A model generated the notes under the pieces. The model was not told where the DNA came from. It worked only from the letters and a program-made list of their open reading frames with translations, and searched no databases. A stretch of DNA of 8,079 nucleotides from an uncultured Bacteroidales bacterium (GTDB lineage Bacteria > Bacteroidota > Bacteroidia > Bacteroidales > UBA932): NCBI GenBank assembly GCA_900322025.1, contig ONYJ01000032.1, positions 1-8,079 on the forward strand. The letters are read 5' to 3'. This document shows, piece by piece, positions 1-6,139 of the stretch; position 1 is the first letter of the stretch, and each line of letters starts with the position of its first letter. The position numbers and the translations under genes are program-made.

Positions 1-116
1 AAGATACAACAAATAATTTGAAATCTCTATTTATCTAATTGCTTTTGCTTATCATAGTTAATTCTAATCTTGCAATCTTACTACCCTGCTACCTACAAAT
101 CCGCTCTTAATAGATG

Positions 117-147
117 TTTGCAATAATAGTTGAATTGCGTAATTTTG
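117..147 (+). promoter_or_regulatory. Bacteroidota-type promoter for the PuuD-like gene
   Basis: TTTG at 117-120 is followed after exactly 19 bp by TAATTTTG at 140-147. This matches the Bacteroidota primary-sigma consensus TTTG-N19-TAnnTTTG at both elements. Transcription would start near 153, leaving a leader of about 25 nt before the ATG at 180. No strong Shine-Dalgarno lies in front of that ATG; the upstream bases are A-rich (cagaaaaaa), as is usual for this phylum. Confidence 0.75.
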
Positions 148-179
148 AAGAGGGAATTTAAGTATAATAATCAGAAAAA

Positions 180-914
180 ATGGACAGTTCTAACAAGAAA
201 CCGCTTATAGGGGTTATGCCTTTATGGGACTCCGAAAAAGAGAGTATATGGATACTTCCTCATTACCTTGATGCAATAATAGGGGCTGGCGGCCTGCCTA
301 TTGTATTTCCGTTTACGGCAGACCTTAAAGATGTGGAGCAGCTAACTAAATTATGCAATGGCATACTTTTAACGGGAGGCCAAGATGTATCGCCTTCTGT
401 TTATGCAATGGAAGACGAAACAGGTAAGACTATAACATCTCCTTTGAGGGATACTCTTGAATCTCATGTGCTTGAGATTGCACTAAAAAAGGATATGCCG
501 ATATTTGGAATATGTCGTGGTCTGCAATTTATCAATGCTTTTCTTGGAGGTACACTATATCAGGATATTCCATTGCAGTATCCAACAACCGTAAGCCATC
601 GTCAGTCTAAGCCGTACGATAGTCCCGTTCACAAAGTTACACTTAGCGGTTCTCTTAAAAAGTTGTTATCAAGTATTCAGGATAGTTCATTATATTCCAA
701 TGAGTTAACTGTAAATAGCCTCCATCATCAGGCAATAAGGAAACTCGCTCCACCTCTACAACCAATGGCTGTTTCGGAAGACGGACTCATAGAAGCAACT
801 GAACTGCCCGACAAAAAGTTTGTATGGGCAGTTCAGTGGCATCCCGAGTTTCTTTTCCGTACAGACGCCTTTAGTATAGCACTCTTTAGGCGTTTTGTAG
901 AGTCTTGTTCTTAA
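180..914 (+). CDS. Gamma-glutamyl-gamma-aminobutyrate hydrolase family protein (class I GATase-like, peptidase C26)
   Basis: This 244-residue cytoplasmic protein is close in length to E. coli PuuD (about 250). The family hydrolyses gamma-glutamyl amide bonds, for example gamma-glutamyl-GABA to glutamate and GABA in putrescine breakdown. The family signatures are complete: TGGQDVSP near residues 65-72, the nucleophile elbow GICRG with Cys112, the NSLHHQ motif at 179-184, and WHPEF with His221 and Glu223, giving a full Cys-His-Glu triad. There is no signal peptide or membrane segment. No other putrescine genes (puuA, puuB, puuC) are adjacent, so the real substrate is unknown and could be another gamma-glutamyl compound. 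It has its own promoter and appears monocistronic. It converges on the fimbrillin-like gene with 2 bp between stop codons. Family is certain; substrate is not. Confidence 0.92.
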   Translation: MDSSNKKPLIGVMPLWDSEKESIWILPHYLDAIIGAGGLPIVFPFTADLKDVEQLTKLCNGILLTGGQDVSPSVYAMEDETGKTITSPLRDTLESHVLEIALKKDMPIFGICRGLQFINAFLGGTLYQDIPLQYPTTVSHRQSKPYDSPVHKVTLSGSLKKLLSSIQDSSLYSNELTVNSLHHQAIRKLAPPLQPMAVSEDGLIEATELPDKKFVWAVQWHPEFLFRTDAFSIALFRRFVESCS

Positions 915-916
915 CC

Positions 917-3649
917 TTATTCGGCAACCGGCATAATTGCAAAGCCGGCCGCATTTGAAAAACTTGCGTTACTGCGCAGCGTTTGAGCCTTATTTCCCGA
1001 GAAATTAAGGAAAAGTGGGGCATCCACCGTAGGATCGTAGGACGCTGTCCAGTATTTGCCGAATTCGCTATCTTTATACACACCACTCGTCTGGCCACGA
1101 TAACCTGTGTAAGGAACAAAAACAACTCCTTGCTCAGGCGCTGAGTGTTGGGCATAGAAGTAGAAGCCTTTATCGGTACTGGAATTTGGTTTTATGGCAT
1201 ATAGACCTGTTCCCGATACTTCGTTCATAGGCTCGTCGGTAAAACCTGTAAACACGTTTTTGTTAGGAACCTTAAAACCCGGTGGGCACGGGTCGTAAAC
1301 TGTTTTTGTTACAACTTCATCTTTGCCACGGGTAGTCATAGAAGAGTTCCATAGGTTGTGATAATGTATACCGAACCACGATATATTAATTCCGGATGGT
1401 TTGCAGAACATATGCGGCTTCTGGATAGAAATAGAATATTGTAGGTAGTCATAAGCATCGGATGTAGTCTGTTGCGCTGAAATCGCAATTCCGGCAGCAT
1501 CATATACGGTTCTTTCTGAGGTGGTTGCAATTATAGCAGGAATCATAGGGTCTTTTCTTCCCCATTGATAATGAGTTACAGATGCGCCATCGCCAATATT
1601 TCCATCCTGAAGTAAGTATAATTGTTTTTCCTTTCCGGTAGCTGTTTGCTTAAACTTTACCATTACATGCCGTGGCGGTATTTTGTTTCCCTTTGTAAAT
1701 CCTAACGCAGCAGAAAGCATATTATTTGGTTCTACCACACTTTTATACGGTATATCAGGATAGGAATATATGGGTATGGTAGCTAAATTCTGAGAAGGAT
1801 TATCCATAAACCATAGATGCCAACTCCAAACGATAGTAGTACCACTCTTGGCAGCTATAACGGCATTGCCCTGAGCTATCTTGTCTTTATCTACATAAAA
1901 TTTGATGTAGGCTTTTCCGTCGTAACGGTCTATCTGAGCATCTTTAATTAAATCCTTAATGCTTTCCCATACAAGCGAAGCGCCATCTACTGCAATATTG
2001 TCTTCAATCCCAGAGATTGTAACAGTATTGTTTTCAATCCAAGGGTCTGTAATAGCAGTTTCGTCATGTTTTAAAAAAGCTGCCAGAGCATTAGTTCCTG
2101 TATAACTTGTTGTTTTATAAGCAGCCTCATTTACACTGCCATTTTTGATGGCATTTCCGTAAACGCAAGGAATCCTGTACCACCCGGGTTGGCTTATGAC
2201 ATAGCAGTTAGCTGTGTTTTGTGGAGTGCTACTCTCTGAACCTCCGTAAGGCGAACCATAAATATCATAACGGGAAAGGTCTCTTGGATTTGCTTCAGCA
2301 CCAATTTCAGTTTTGTTTGCCCATGTGGTGCTTGTATTTTCGCTAAAGCTAAATGTGTATGTGGTGCCGTCAGAGCCTCCTCCCGTGGTAGTAAAGTCAG
2401 TTAGCCAATCCGGCTTGCTGTCTGTCCATGTTTTACCATAGTCTGTAGAAAACTGTGTAGTCCAAGCAGAACCAGTGTGGACACCGGTATGATTGGTTTT
2501 GTATGAAGTTATCTCGAATGTTGCACTTCCTCCTGCTTTAGTCAATGTTGCGGTAGTAGGGCCAACAACATCAAAAACGGTAGTAGTGGTAGTTTTCGGA
2601 GCAGAAATCAGTATGTTAGCTTTGTGTGTGGCCGGAACGGTTATAGGCACCATATTACTAGACTCTTTTTTGTCGAGTTTCAGGATCCGTTTTAAGCCTC
2701 CTTCAAAATTTAGGGTTACAGTAAGATCTGTCTGCGCCACAGGCAGGGCGAGCATAGTAATCTTATACGGAGTACTGCTACTCAACTGTATTCCGCCATC
2801 AGGAATGCTTACGGTGATAGACTTGCCCGGATTCTCTATAACAAGGGCTGTTGGATCGTATCCTAAATCTGTAATCGTAGCTTTAAAGTCGCCGGTTAAA
2901 TTAGTAGTAGTAGAAGACAAGCTAACCGATATGAGTTTTTCATCTATGGCTTCTGTGCCGGATTGTGTAGAGATTGCAAACTCAAAAGTTGTAATCAGAG
3001 GTTTGAAACTTAGGTTTACATATTTAGATGTTGGTAGTGCAGTAACTTTTTCGGCAGCATACATATATGCATAATTCATATTTGGCCTGTATGTATGGTC
3101 TGTAGAAAAGTCTGTTGACTTTTTAACCACTTGAGTTGCCGGAATAACACCGGTAATGAGAGCATTATTTGTGCCTTGGGTTTCAAGTGTGGAAGTAGGT
3201 ACGGTTTCACCGTTACTGATACTCTGAGATGGATATAATGCATAGAAAAAGTGCGGAAAAGTGGTGCCCCACTGTAGGCCATTACCCGTAGAAGGCACTA
3301 TATCCGCAAAACTCTTTTCTTTTGCATCCTGCTTCTTAGTTACATTGTAGTCTGAAAACTTCTCCGAGCCGGATATAAGCGTGGCCTGTTGGCACATAAC
3401 CCTTATTTTATCGCTCCCCGGCACCCAATTGATACTCTCTGTCTTATTGTCATCGGAATAATTACCACCATATACAGTTTTGGTTAAAACTTTAGTGCGG
3501 TAAGAGGTTGCTGCTCCAAAACGCACAGTATTGCCGTTAAGGCCATTATGTCCGTTTGTGGAGACTACGTCCATGTCTTTATGGCAGGAAGTGGCTATCG
3601 TTAATGTAACGGTGGCTATAATAGCCGCCAAAATGCGTCTTGTATTCAT
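917..3649 (-). CDS. Fimbrillin-like family surface lipoprotein (large, multidomain)
   Basis: This 910-residue protein is probably a cell-surface adhesin or fimbria-related lipoprotein. A lipoprotein signal peptide (positive MNTRR, hydrophobic core, ATSC) places the lipidated Cys at residue 22. The following HKDMD is a Lys-Asp-rich stretch resembling the Bacteroidota lipoprotein export signal for surface display. Residues about 40-350 look like a fimbrillin (Mfa-like) region, including a TK-rich segment and WVPGSDKIRV. Residues about 358-470 look like an Ig/BACON-type beta domain. Then come motifs typical of Bacteroidales fimbrillin-like proteins: NCYVISQPGWYRIP and VYGNAIKNG (about 480-505), SWHLWFMD (about 611), QWGRKDPM (about 696), DPCPPGFKVP (about 787), GYRG and YWTASYD (about 868). 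The closing segment resembles FISUMP-type C-terminal domains. It is last in an operon with a priming transferase and an UpxY factor, and has an unusually strong ribosome binding site. No FimA-type assembly genes are adjacent, so a pilus subunit role is unproven. Confidence 0.85.
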   Translation of the reverse strand: MNTRRILAAIIATVTLTIATSCHKDMDVVSTNGHNGLNGNTVRFGAATSYRTKVLTKTVYGGNYSDDNKTESINWVPGSDKIRVMCQQATLISGSEKFSDYNVTKKQDAKEKSFADIVPSTGNGLQWGTTFPHFFYALYPSQSISNGETVPTSTLETQGTNNALITGVIPATQVVKKSTDFSTDHTYRPNMNYAYMYAAEKVTALPTSKYVNLSFKPLITTFEFAISTQSGTEAIDEKLISVSLSSTTTNLTGDFKATITDLGYDPTALVIENPGKSITVSIPDGGIQLSSSTPYKITMLALPVAQTDLTVTLNFEGGLKRILKLDKKESSNMVPITVPATHKANILISAPKTTTTTVFDVVGPTTATLTKAGGSATFEITSYKTNHTGVHTGSAWTTQFSTDYGKTWTDSKPDWLTDFTTTGGGSDGTTYTFSFSENTSTTWANKTEIGAEANPRDLSRYDIYGSPYGGSESSTPQNTANCYVISQPGWYRIPCVYGNAIKNGSVNEAAYKTTSYTGTNALAAFLKHDETAITDPWIENNTVTISGIEDNIAVDGASLVWESIKDLIKDAQIDRYDGKAYIKFYVDKDKIAQGNAVIAAKSGTTIVWSWHLWFMDNPSQNLATIPIYSYPDIPYKSVVEPNNMLSAALGFTKGNKIPPRHVMVKFKQTATGKEKQLYLLQDGNIGDGASVTHYQWGRKDPMIPAIIATTSERTVYDAAGIAISAQQTTSDAYDYLQYSISIQKPHMFCKPSGINISWFGIHYHNLWNSSMTTRGKDEVVTKTVYDPCPPGFKVPNKNVFTGFTDEPMNEVSGTGLYAIKPNSSTDKGFYFYAQHSAPEQGVVFVPYTGYRGQTSGVYKDSEFGKYWTASYDPTVDAPLFLNFSGNKAQTLRSNASFSNAAGFAIMPVAE

Positions 3650-3656
3650 CGTTGTT

Positions 3657-3663
3657 CCTCCTT
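3657..3663 (-). promoter_or_regulatory. Strong Shine-Dalgarno for the fimbrillin-like gene
   Basis: On the minus strand the bases just before the ATG at 3649 read AAGGAGGAACAACG, a perfect AAGGAGG with 7 nt to the start codon. Other genes in the window show no comparable site; the nearest is a short AAGGA at 6140. Bacteroidota genes usually lack such sites. The site fixes the start codon and suggests independent, efficient translation of this last gene of the operon. Confidence 0.8.
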
Positions 3664-3676
3664 AGTAATTAATAAG

Positions 3677-4210
3677 TTATTGTGTATATACTTTTTCTAA
3701 CCAAGCCAAAGGTATTTTGGCTTTGGCAAATACTATTCCACACAAACCTACCACGACATAATACTTGCCTTGAAACTCCAAAACATTTCCTTCTACCCCT
3801 TTTAGGGAGCCTTTTATTACCCTCACTCTATCTCCGAGACTTACCGGCTGATTTACGAGCCCGCCGGTTGTCAGACTTGCCTGAAATACCCTTATAAAGT
3901 CTTCCATCTGTTTTTCCGGAATTGTCATCATTGTATGTTTGGCATAATCAAACATATAATTTAGTGGCAGATTGTCCAAAACGCGTAAGTCGCAAGCATT
4001 CTGCTTGGTGGTTTTGATGAATACCATATTGTGGATGACAGGATGTTCTTTCAGTTTGCCTCTATAATTCTTTTTCTTTTCGGTAGGAATAAAATGCTCA
4101 ATACCCAAGCTTTCCAGCTTAGATTTAACACCTAATTCCTGGCCATAACGTGTTCTGGCTGGGTACCATGCAGTTTGGGTGTTAATATGTTTTTGAGTAT
4201 ATATTTCCAT
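3677..4210 (-). CDS. upxY: UpxY-family transcription antiterminator (NusG-like)
   Basis: This 177-residue protein has the length and architecture of the Bacteroidales UpxY family, NusG paralogues that stop premature termination in the leaders of capsule operons. The NusG N-terminal fold runs from about residue 13 (AWYPARTRYGQE) to about 95, with the characteristic EHFIPTEKK and an HPVIHNMVFIKTT strand (the NusG 'P..gYvFv' position). A C-terminal KOW domain lies at about 122-155 (SLGDRVRVIKGSLKGVEG). It acts in the cytoplasm on RNA polymerase. In known B. fragilis loci upxY is the first gene and is followed by upxZ; here it is second, behind a priming glycosyltransferase (11 bp gap), has no upxZ beside it, and precedes a fimbrillin-like gene (27 bp gap). 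No clear Shine-Dalgarno is seen. Family assignment is firm; its target leader is inferred. Confidence 0.9.
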   Translation of the reverse strand: MEIYTQKHINTQTAWYPARTRYGQELGVKSKLESLGIEHFIPTEKKKNYRGKLKEHPVIHNMVFIKTTKQNACDLRVLDNLPLNYMFDYAKHTMMTIPEKQMEDFIRVFQASLTTGGLVNQPVSLGDRVRVIKGSLKGVEGNVLEFQGKYYVVVGLCGIVFAKAKIPLAWLEKVYTQ

Positions 4211-4221
4211 TATTTATAGGG

Positions 4222-5559
4222 TTAAAATTTTCTGCCCGTTACTATACTCAGAAAAGTCTTTGCAAGTACTTTAGCATCAAAGAATAGAGAGCGGTTTCTC
4301 AGATAGTACAAATCTAAATCGAGACGTGTAAGCATTTTTTCCAAAGTATCGGTATAGCCGTTGTACAAAGTGGCGTAAGATGTTACACCGGGCCGCATCT
4401 GGTACAGGTAGCAATATCTGGGATTATATTCCATTATCTGATCTATAAAAAACTGCCGTTCCGGCCTATAGCCCACAAAAGACATATCTCCCCTAAAAAC
4501 ATTCCACAGTTGCGGGAGCTCGTCTAAATGATATTTTCTAAGAAATTTGCCGGTTTTTGTTAGTCGTGAGTCTGCGTCTCCCTTAAAAAGTTGAGCTCCA
4601 TTGGCTTCTGCATTCATCTTCATAGTACGGAATTTTAATATGGTAAATGGCTTGCCATTTTTACCTATCCGCTCTTGTTTGTAGAGAATGTCTTTGCCAT
4701 CGTCTAACTTTATAGCAATAGCACTTATTAGGGCCAAAGGAGAAAAAATAATCAGGAGTATAGCAGAAAGCGAGCAATCTAAAACTCTTTTTAAATTTCG
4801 CTCAGCCTGAGACATTTTGTCTGTAATAGGATCTACAACCATATTTTTGCCATGGCTTTTTGGGGTGCCGGAAACATTGCTCTTAGGAAACATTATGCAG
4901 TCTATGCCACCAAGCTTCCATTCCAATGTTTGCAGTTCTTCCTCATTTTGGCAATGATACACTACAATATCATCTATAACACGGCCCGACATACTTTTAT
5001 CGGGACTAATGAAGCCAATCAAATTGTATTTATCAGACTTCATAATATCTTCTGCCATAGCTACAGCCCTCGCATCTGTTCCTGCCACAAGAGTATTTAG
5101 TTTGGCCGCCTCTTGCTTAACCTTATCTACATCTTCTTGTGTAAACATTATTGCCACAAGGCGTATATAGAACAGCACTATCGAGGTGAGCAGTGTATCT
5201 GCCAGAACAACCAAAACAGCAGATTCCAAAGAAGGGATAGTTACTGCCCTAAATATGAGAATCAAGACCATAACCACTTCCTTAATAAATATAGCTTTAA
5301 CAAGTTTGAAAGAAGAACGGAACCTTACCCATCTTCTAACCATTCTGTGGCTACTGGATACTAATATTCCTAACAAAGAACCGCCCAAGGAGGCGCTAAG
5401 CCAAATATACACATCCGTGTTAAAATTAGCTATAGGGCCTGTTAGCCACCTGATGAGTAGTATTGCCAGTAAAGAAGAAATAACAGATAGCGCGCAGTCT
5501 TGAAAAAGTATCAGACTCGCACTTTTGTATTCTCCGTTTGAGTTTTTGCCTGTAGTCAT
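4222..5559 (-). CDS. Polyprenyl-phosphate sugar phosphotransferase (priming glycosyltransferase for surface glycan/exopolysaccharide)
   Basis: This inner-membrane enzyme of 445 residues would transfer a sugar-1-phosphate from a nucleotide sugar to undecaprenyl phosphate, the first step of capsule or exopolysaccharide repeat-unit synthesis. The N-terminal half has four likely membrane helices (about 16-38, 50-69, 92-106, 113-138) and a Rossmann-like cytoplasmic segment (about 155-225), as in WcaJ/WbaP-type proteins. The C-terminal bacterial sugar transferase domain (about 252-445) starts with RNLKRVLD and a membrane-dipping helix (about 262-283). It then has YKQERIGKNGKPF, LKFRTM, LDELPQLWNVFRGDMS with the Asp346-Glu347 catalytic dyad, SFVGYRPER and MRPGVTS. 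Tyr in place of Pro in GxRPE is common in Bacteroidetes homologues. The frame also opens one codon earlier at a GTG (5562-5560); I prefer the adjacent ATG at 5559. It leads the operon and is preceded by a long structured leader. The sugar cannot be read from sequence. Confidence 0.92.
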   Translation of the reverse strand: MTTGKNSNGEYKSASLILFQDCALSVISSLLAILLIRWLTGPIANFNTDVYIWLSASLGGSLLGILVSSSHRMVRRWVRFRSSFKLVKAIFIKEVVMVLILIFRAVTIPSLESAVLVVLADTLLTSIVLFYIRLVAIMFTQEDVDKVKQEAAKLNTLVAGTDARAVAMAEDIMKSDKYNLIGFISPDKSMSGRVIDDIVVYHCQNEEELQTLEWKLGGIDCIMFPKSNVSGTPKSHGKNMVVDPITDKMSQAERNLKRVLDCSLSAILLIIFSPLALISAIAIKLDDGKDILYKQERIGKNGKPFTILKFRTMKMNAEANGAQLFKGDADSRLTKTGKFLRKYHLDELPQLWNVFRGDMSFVGYRPERQFFIDQIMEYNPRYCYLYQMRPGVTSYATLYNGYTDTLEKMLTRLDLDLYYLRNRSLFFDAKVLAKTFLSIVTGRKF

Positions 5560-5600
5560 CACAGATTTTTTTAATTTGATTAATAATCCCTAATCTAATA

Positions 5601-5672
5601 ACACTATCTATCTAATAATATTATCCAACTTAAAAATACTCTCCAGCTTAAATAATACTATCTAACAGTACT
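5601..5672. repeat. AT-rich degenerate repeats in the minus-strand leader
   Basis: ACTATCTA occurs at 5603-5610 and again at 5657-5664. Between them two imperfect units of about 20 bp share the pattern CCAnCTTAAAnAATACT (near 5625-5640 and 5643-5659). AATACT (5654-5659) and AGTACT (5667-5672) can form a weak 6-bp stem on the minus strand, followed by AUUU. This part of the leader lacks GC-rich hairpins. I see no conventional U-tract terminator here. Confidence 0.4.
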
Positions 5673-5708
5673 ACCAAATAAATGCTTCAAGTAATATTTG
5701 ATAATACA

Positions 5709-5840
5709 ATAGTAGCGGTTTCTATTAAAACCTACATCATAAGGCGAGTACAGAGCTAACGCTACTATAGGCCCACATGTGCAGGTATAACATACCGCAA
5801 TATAATAAATCCTATCAAGGATTAAAAATTTTTTGTGGGC
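5709..5840 (-). promoter_or_regulatory. Candidate structured leader RNA upstream of the glycosyltransferase-upxY-fimbrillin operon
   Basis: The minus strand can form an ordered set of stems. P1 pairs GCCCACA (5840-5834) with TGTGGGC (5777-5771). Inside P1 are P2, AATCCT/AGGATT with a TGAT loop (5823-5808), and P3, TGCGGTAT/ATACC-T-GCA with a GTT loop and one bulged base (5799-5780). Together these make a three-way junction. Two bases after P1 comes P4, ATAGTAGCG paired with CGCTACTAT (5768-5760 with 5717-5709), enclosing a nested hairpin GGTTT/AAACC (5732-5717). All pairings were read by eye. The region lies about 150-280 nt before the ATG at 5559, is GC-richer than its flanks, and has no convincing ORF. 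It matches no riboswitch class I recognise. P1 would be transcribed only if the start site is upstream of 5840. A role in antitermination by UpxY or ligand sensing is inference. Confidence 0.5.
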
Positions 5841-5868
5841 AAAGATAATATTTTTAGTATCAAAAATA
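5840..5868 (-). promoter_or_regulatory. Candidate promoter -7 elements for the minus-strand operon
   Basis: On the minus strand, two perfect TAnnTTTG elements occur: TATTTTTG (5868-5861) and TATCTTTG (5847-5840). Neither has a clear TTTG/TTG at the proper 19-21 bp distance upstream, so the assignment is tentative. Starts would fall near 5854 or 5833, giving a leader of roughly 275-295 nt before the ATG at 5559. No better promoter match lies closer to the gene. Confidence 0.4.
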
Positions 5869-5938
5869 CCTAAACCATATTGTTTTCTGAAAAATAGGAG
5901 TACATACAATGCGAAAGAGGCAGAATATTTTTGAATAC

Positions 5939-5972
5939 TTTGTTGTTTAATTGATGTTTTATTTTATCTTTG
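5939..5972 (+). promoter_or_regulatory. Bacteroidota-type promoter for the barrel/OmpA operon
   Basis: TATCTTTG at 5965-5972 is a perfect TAnnTTTG. Upstream, TTG at 5943-5945 sits 19 bp before it, and an overlapping TTTG at 5939-5942 sits 22 bp before it. The start site would be near 5979, about 160 nt before the ATG at 6140. It diverges from the minus-strand operon promoter region, with about 70-100 bp between them. Confidence 0.7.
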
Positions 5973-5978
5973 TGCGTG

Positions 5979-6139
5979 AATTTGAGTTGTAGCACTATGG
6001 TACGCCGCAGCATTACAAGCTGTGCAGGCGGAACAGTATGTTTGTAGAGAAGCGAAGTGCCCCTCATAATTTGTGATATTGAAAAACAGTGATAAATAGC
6101 GTAATACGATTTGCGTAAACAAAATTTTATTACAAGGAT
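5979..6139 (+). promoter_or_regulatory. Long structured 5' leader of the barrel/OmpA operon, with a 16-codon upstream ORF
   Basis: About 160 nt of leader precede the first gene. At 6003-6030 it can fold into a hairpin: CGCC/GGCG plus GCAGC/GCTGT (one G-T pair), a loop of ATTACAA and a 3-nt bulge. GCACT (5992-5996) can pair with AGTGC (6056-6060) to close a larger domain around it. The 5990-6064 core is clearly GC-richer than the AT-rich DNA on both sides. A short ORF, MVRRSITSCAGGTVCL, runs from the ATG at 5997 to the TAG at 6045-6047 and overlaps the hairpin; it has no evident ribosome binding site. The core may be a regulatory leader or an independent small RNA. I see no U-tract terminator that would end a separate RNA before the gene. 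Confidence 0.4.

Noticed and set aside
2493..3074. 193-codon plus-strand open frame inside the fimbrillin-like gene
   Set aside because: It is antisense to a gene with clear signal peptide and family motifs, has no homology I recognise, no ribosome binding site, and its Val/Ser-rich composition is what antisense reading of Thr/Asn-rich coding DNA gives.
4309..4316. Internal TAGATTTG on the minus strand within the glycosyltransferase gene as a promoter for upxY
   Set aside because: The nearest upstream TTTG is 25 bp away, outside the usual spacing, and such 6-base matches are frequent in AT-rich DNA.
5560..5562. GTG one codon upstream as the start of the glycosyltransferase
   Set aside because: An ATG follows immediately at 5559-5557, no Shine-Dalgarno favours the GTG, and ATG is the more likely start; the difference is a single residue.
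5709..5768. 9-bp inverted repeat as the borders of an invertible capsule-type promoter
   Set aside because: The 42 bp between the arms contain no TAnnTTTG or TTTG element on either strand, and the arms are shorter than the inverted repeats of known Bacteroides invertible promoters. RNA pairing explains it better.
5658..5909. 83-codon minus-strand open frame in the divergent intergenic region
   Set aside because: Its start lies upstream of the likely promoter, the product is Tyr/Cys/Ile-rich with no recognisable domain, and the same bases are better explained as leader RNA stems.
5870..6067. 65-codon minus-strand open frame opposite the barrel/OmpA leader
   Set aside because: It overlaps a strong plus-strand promoter and the structured leader, and shows no domain or ribosome binding site. 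I treat it as a chance frame over an RNA element.
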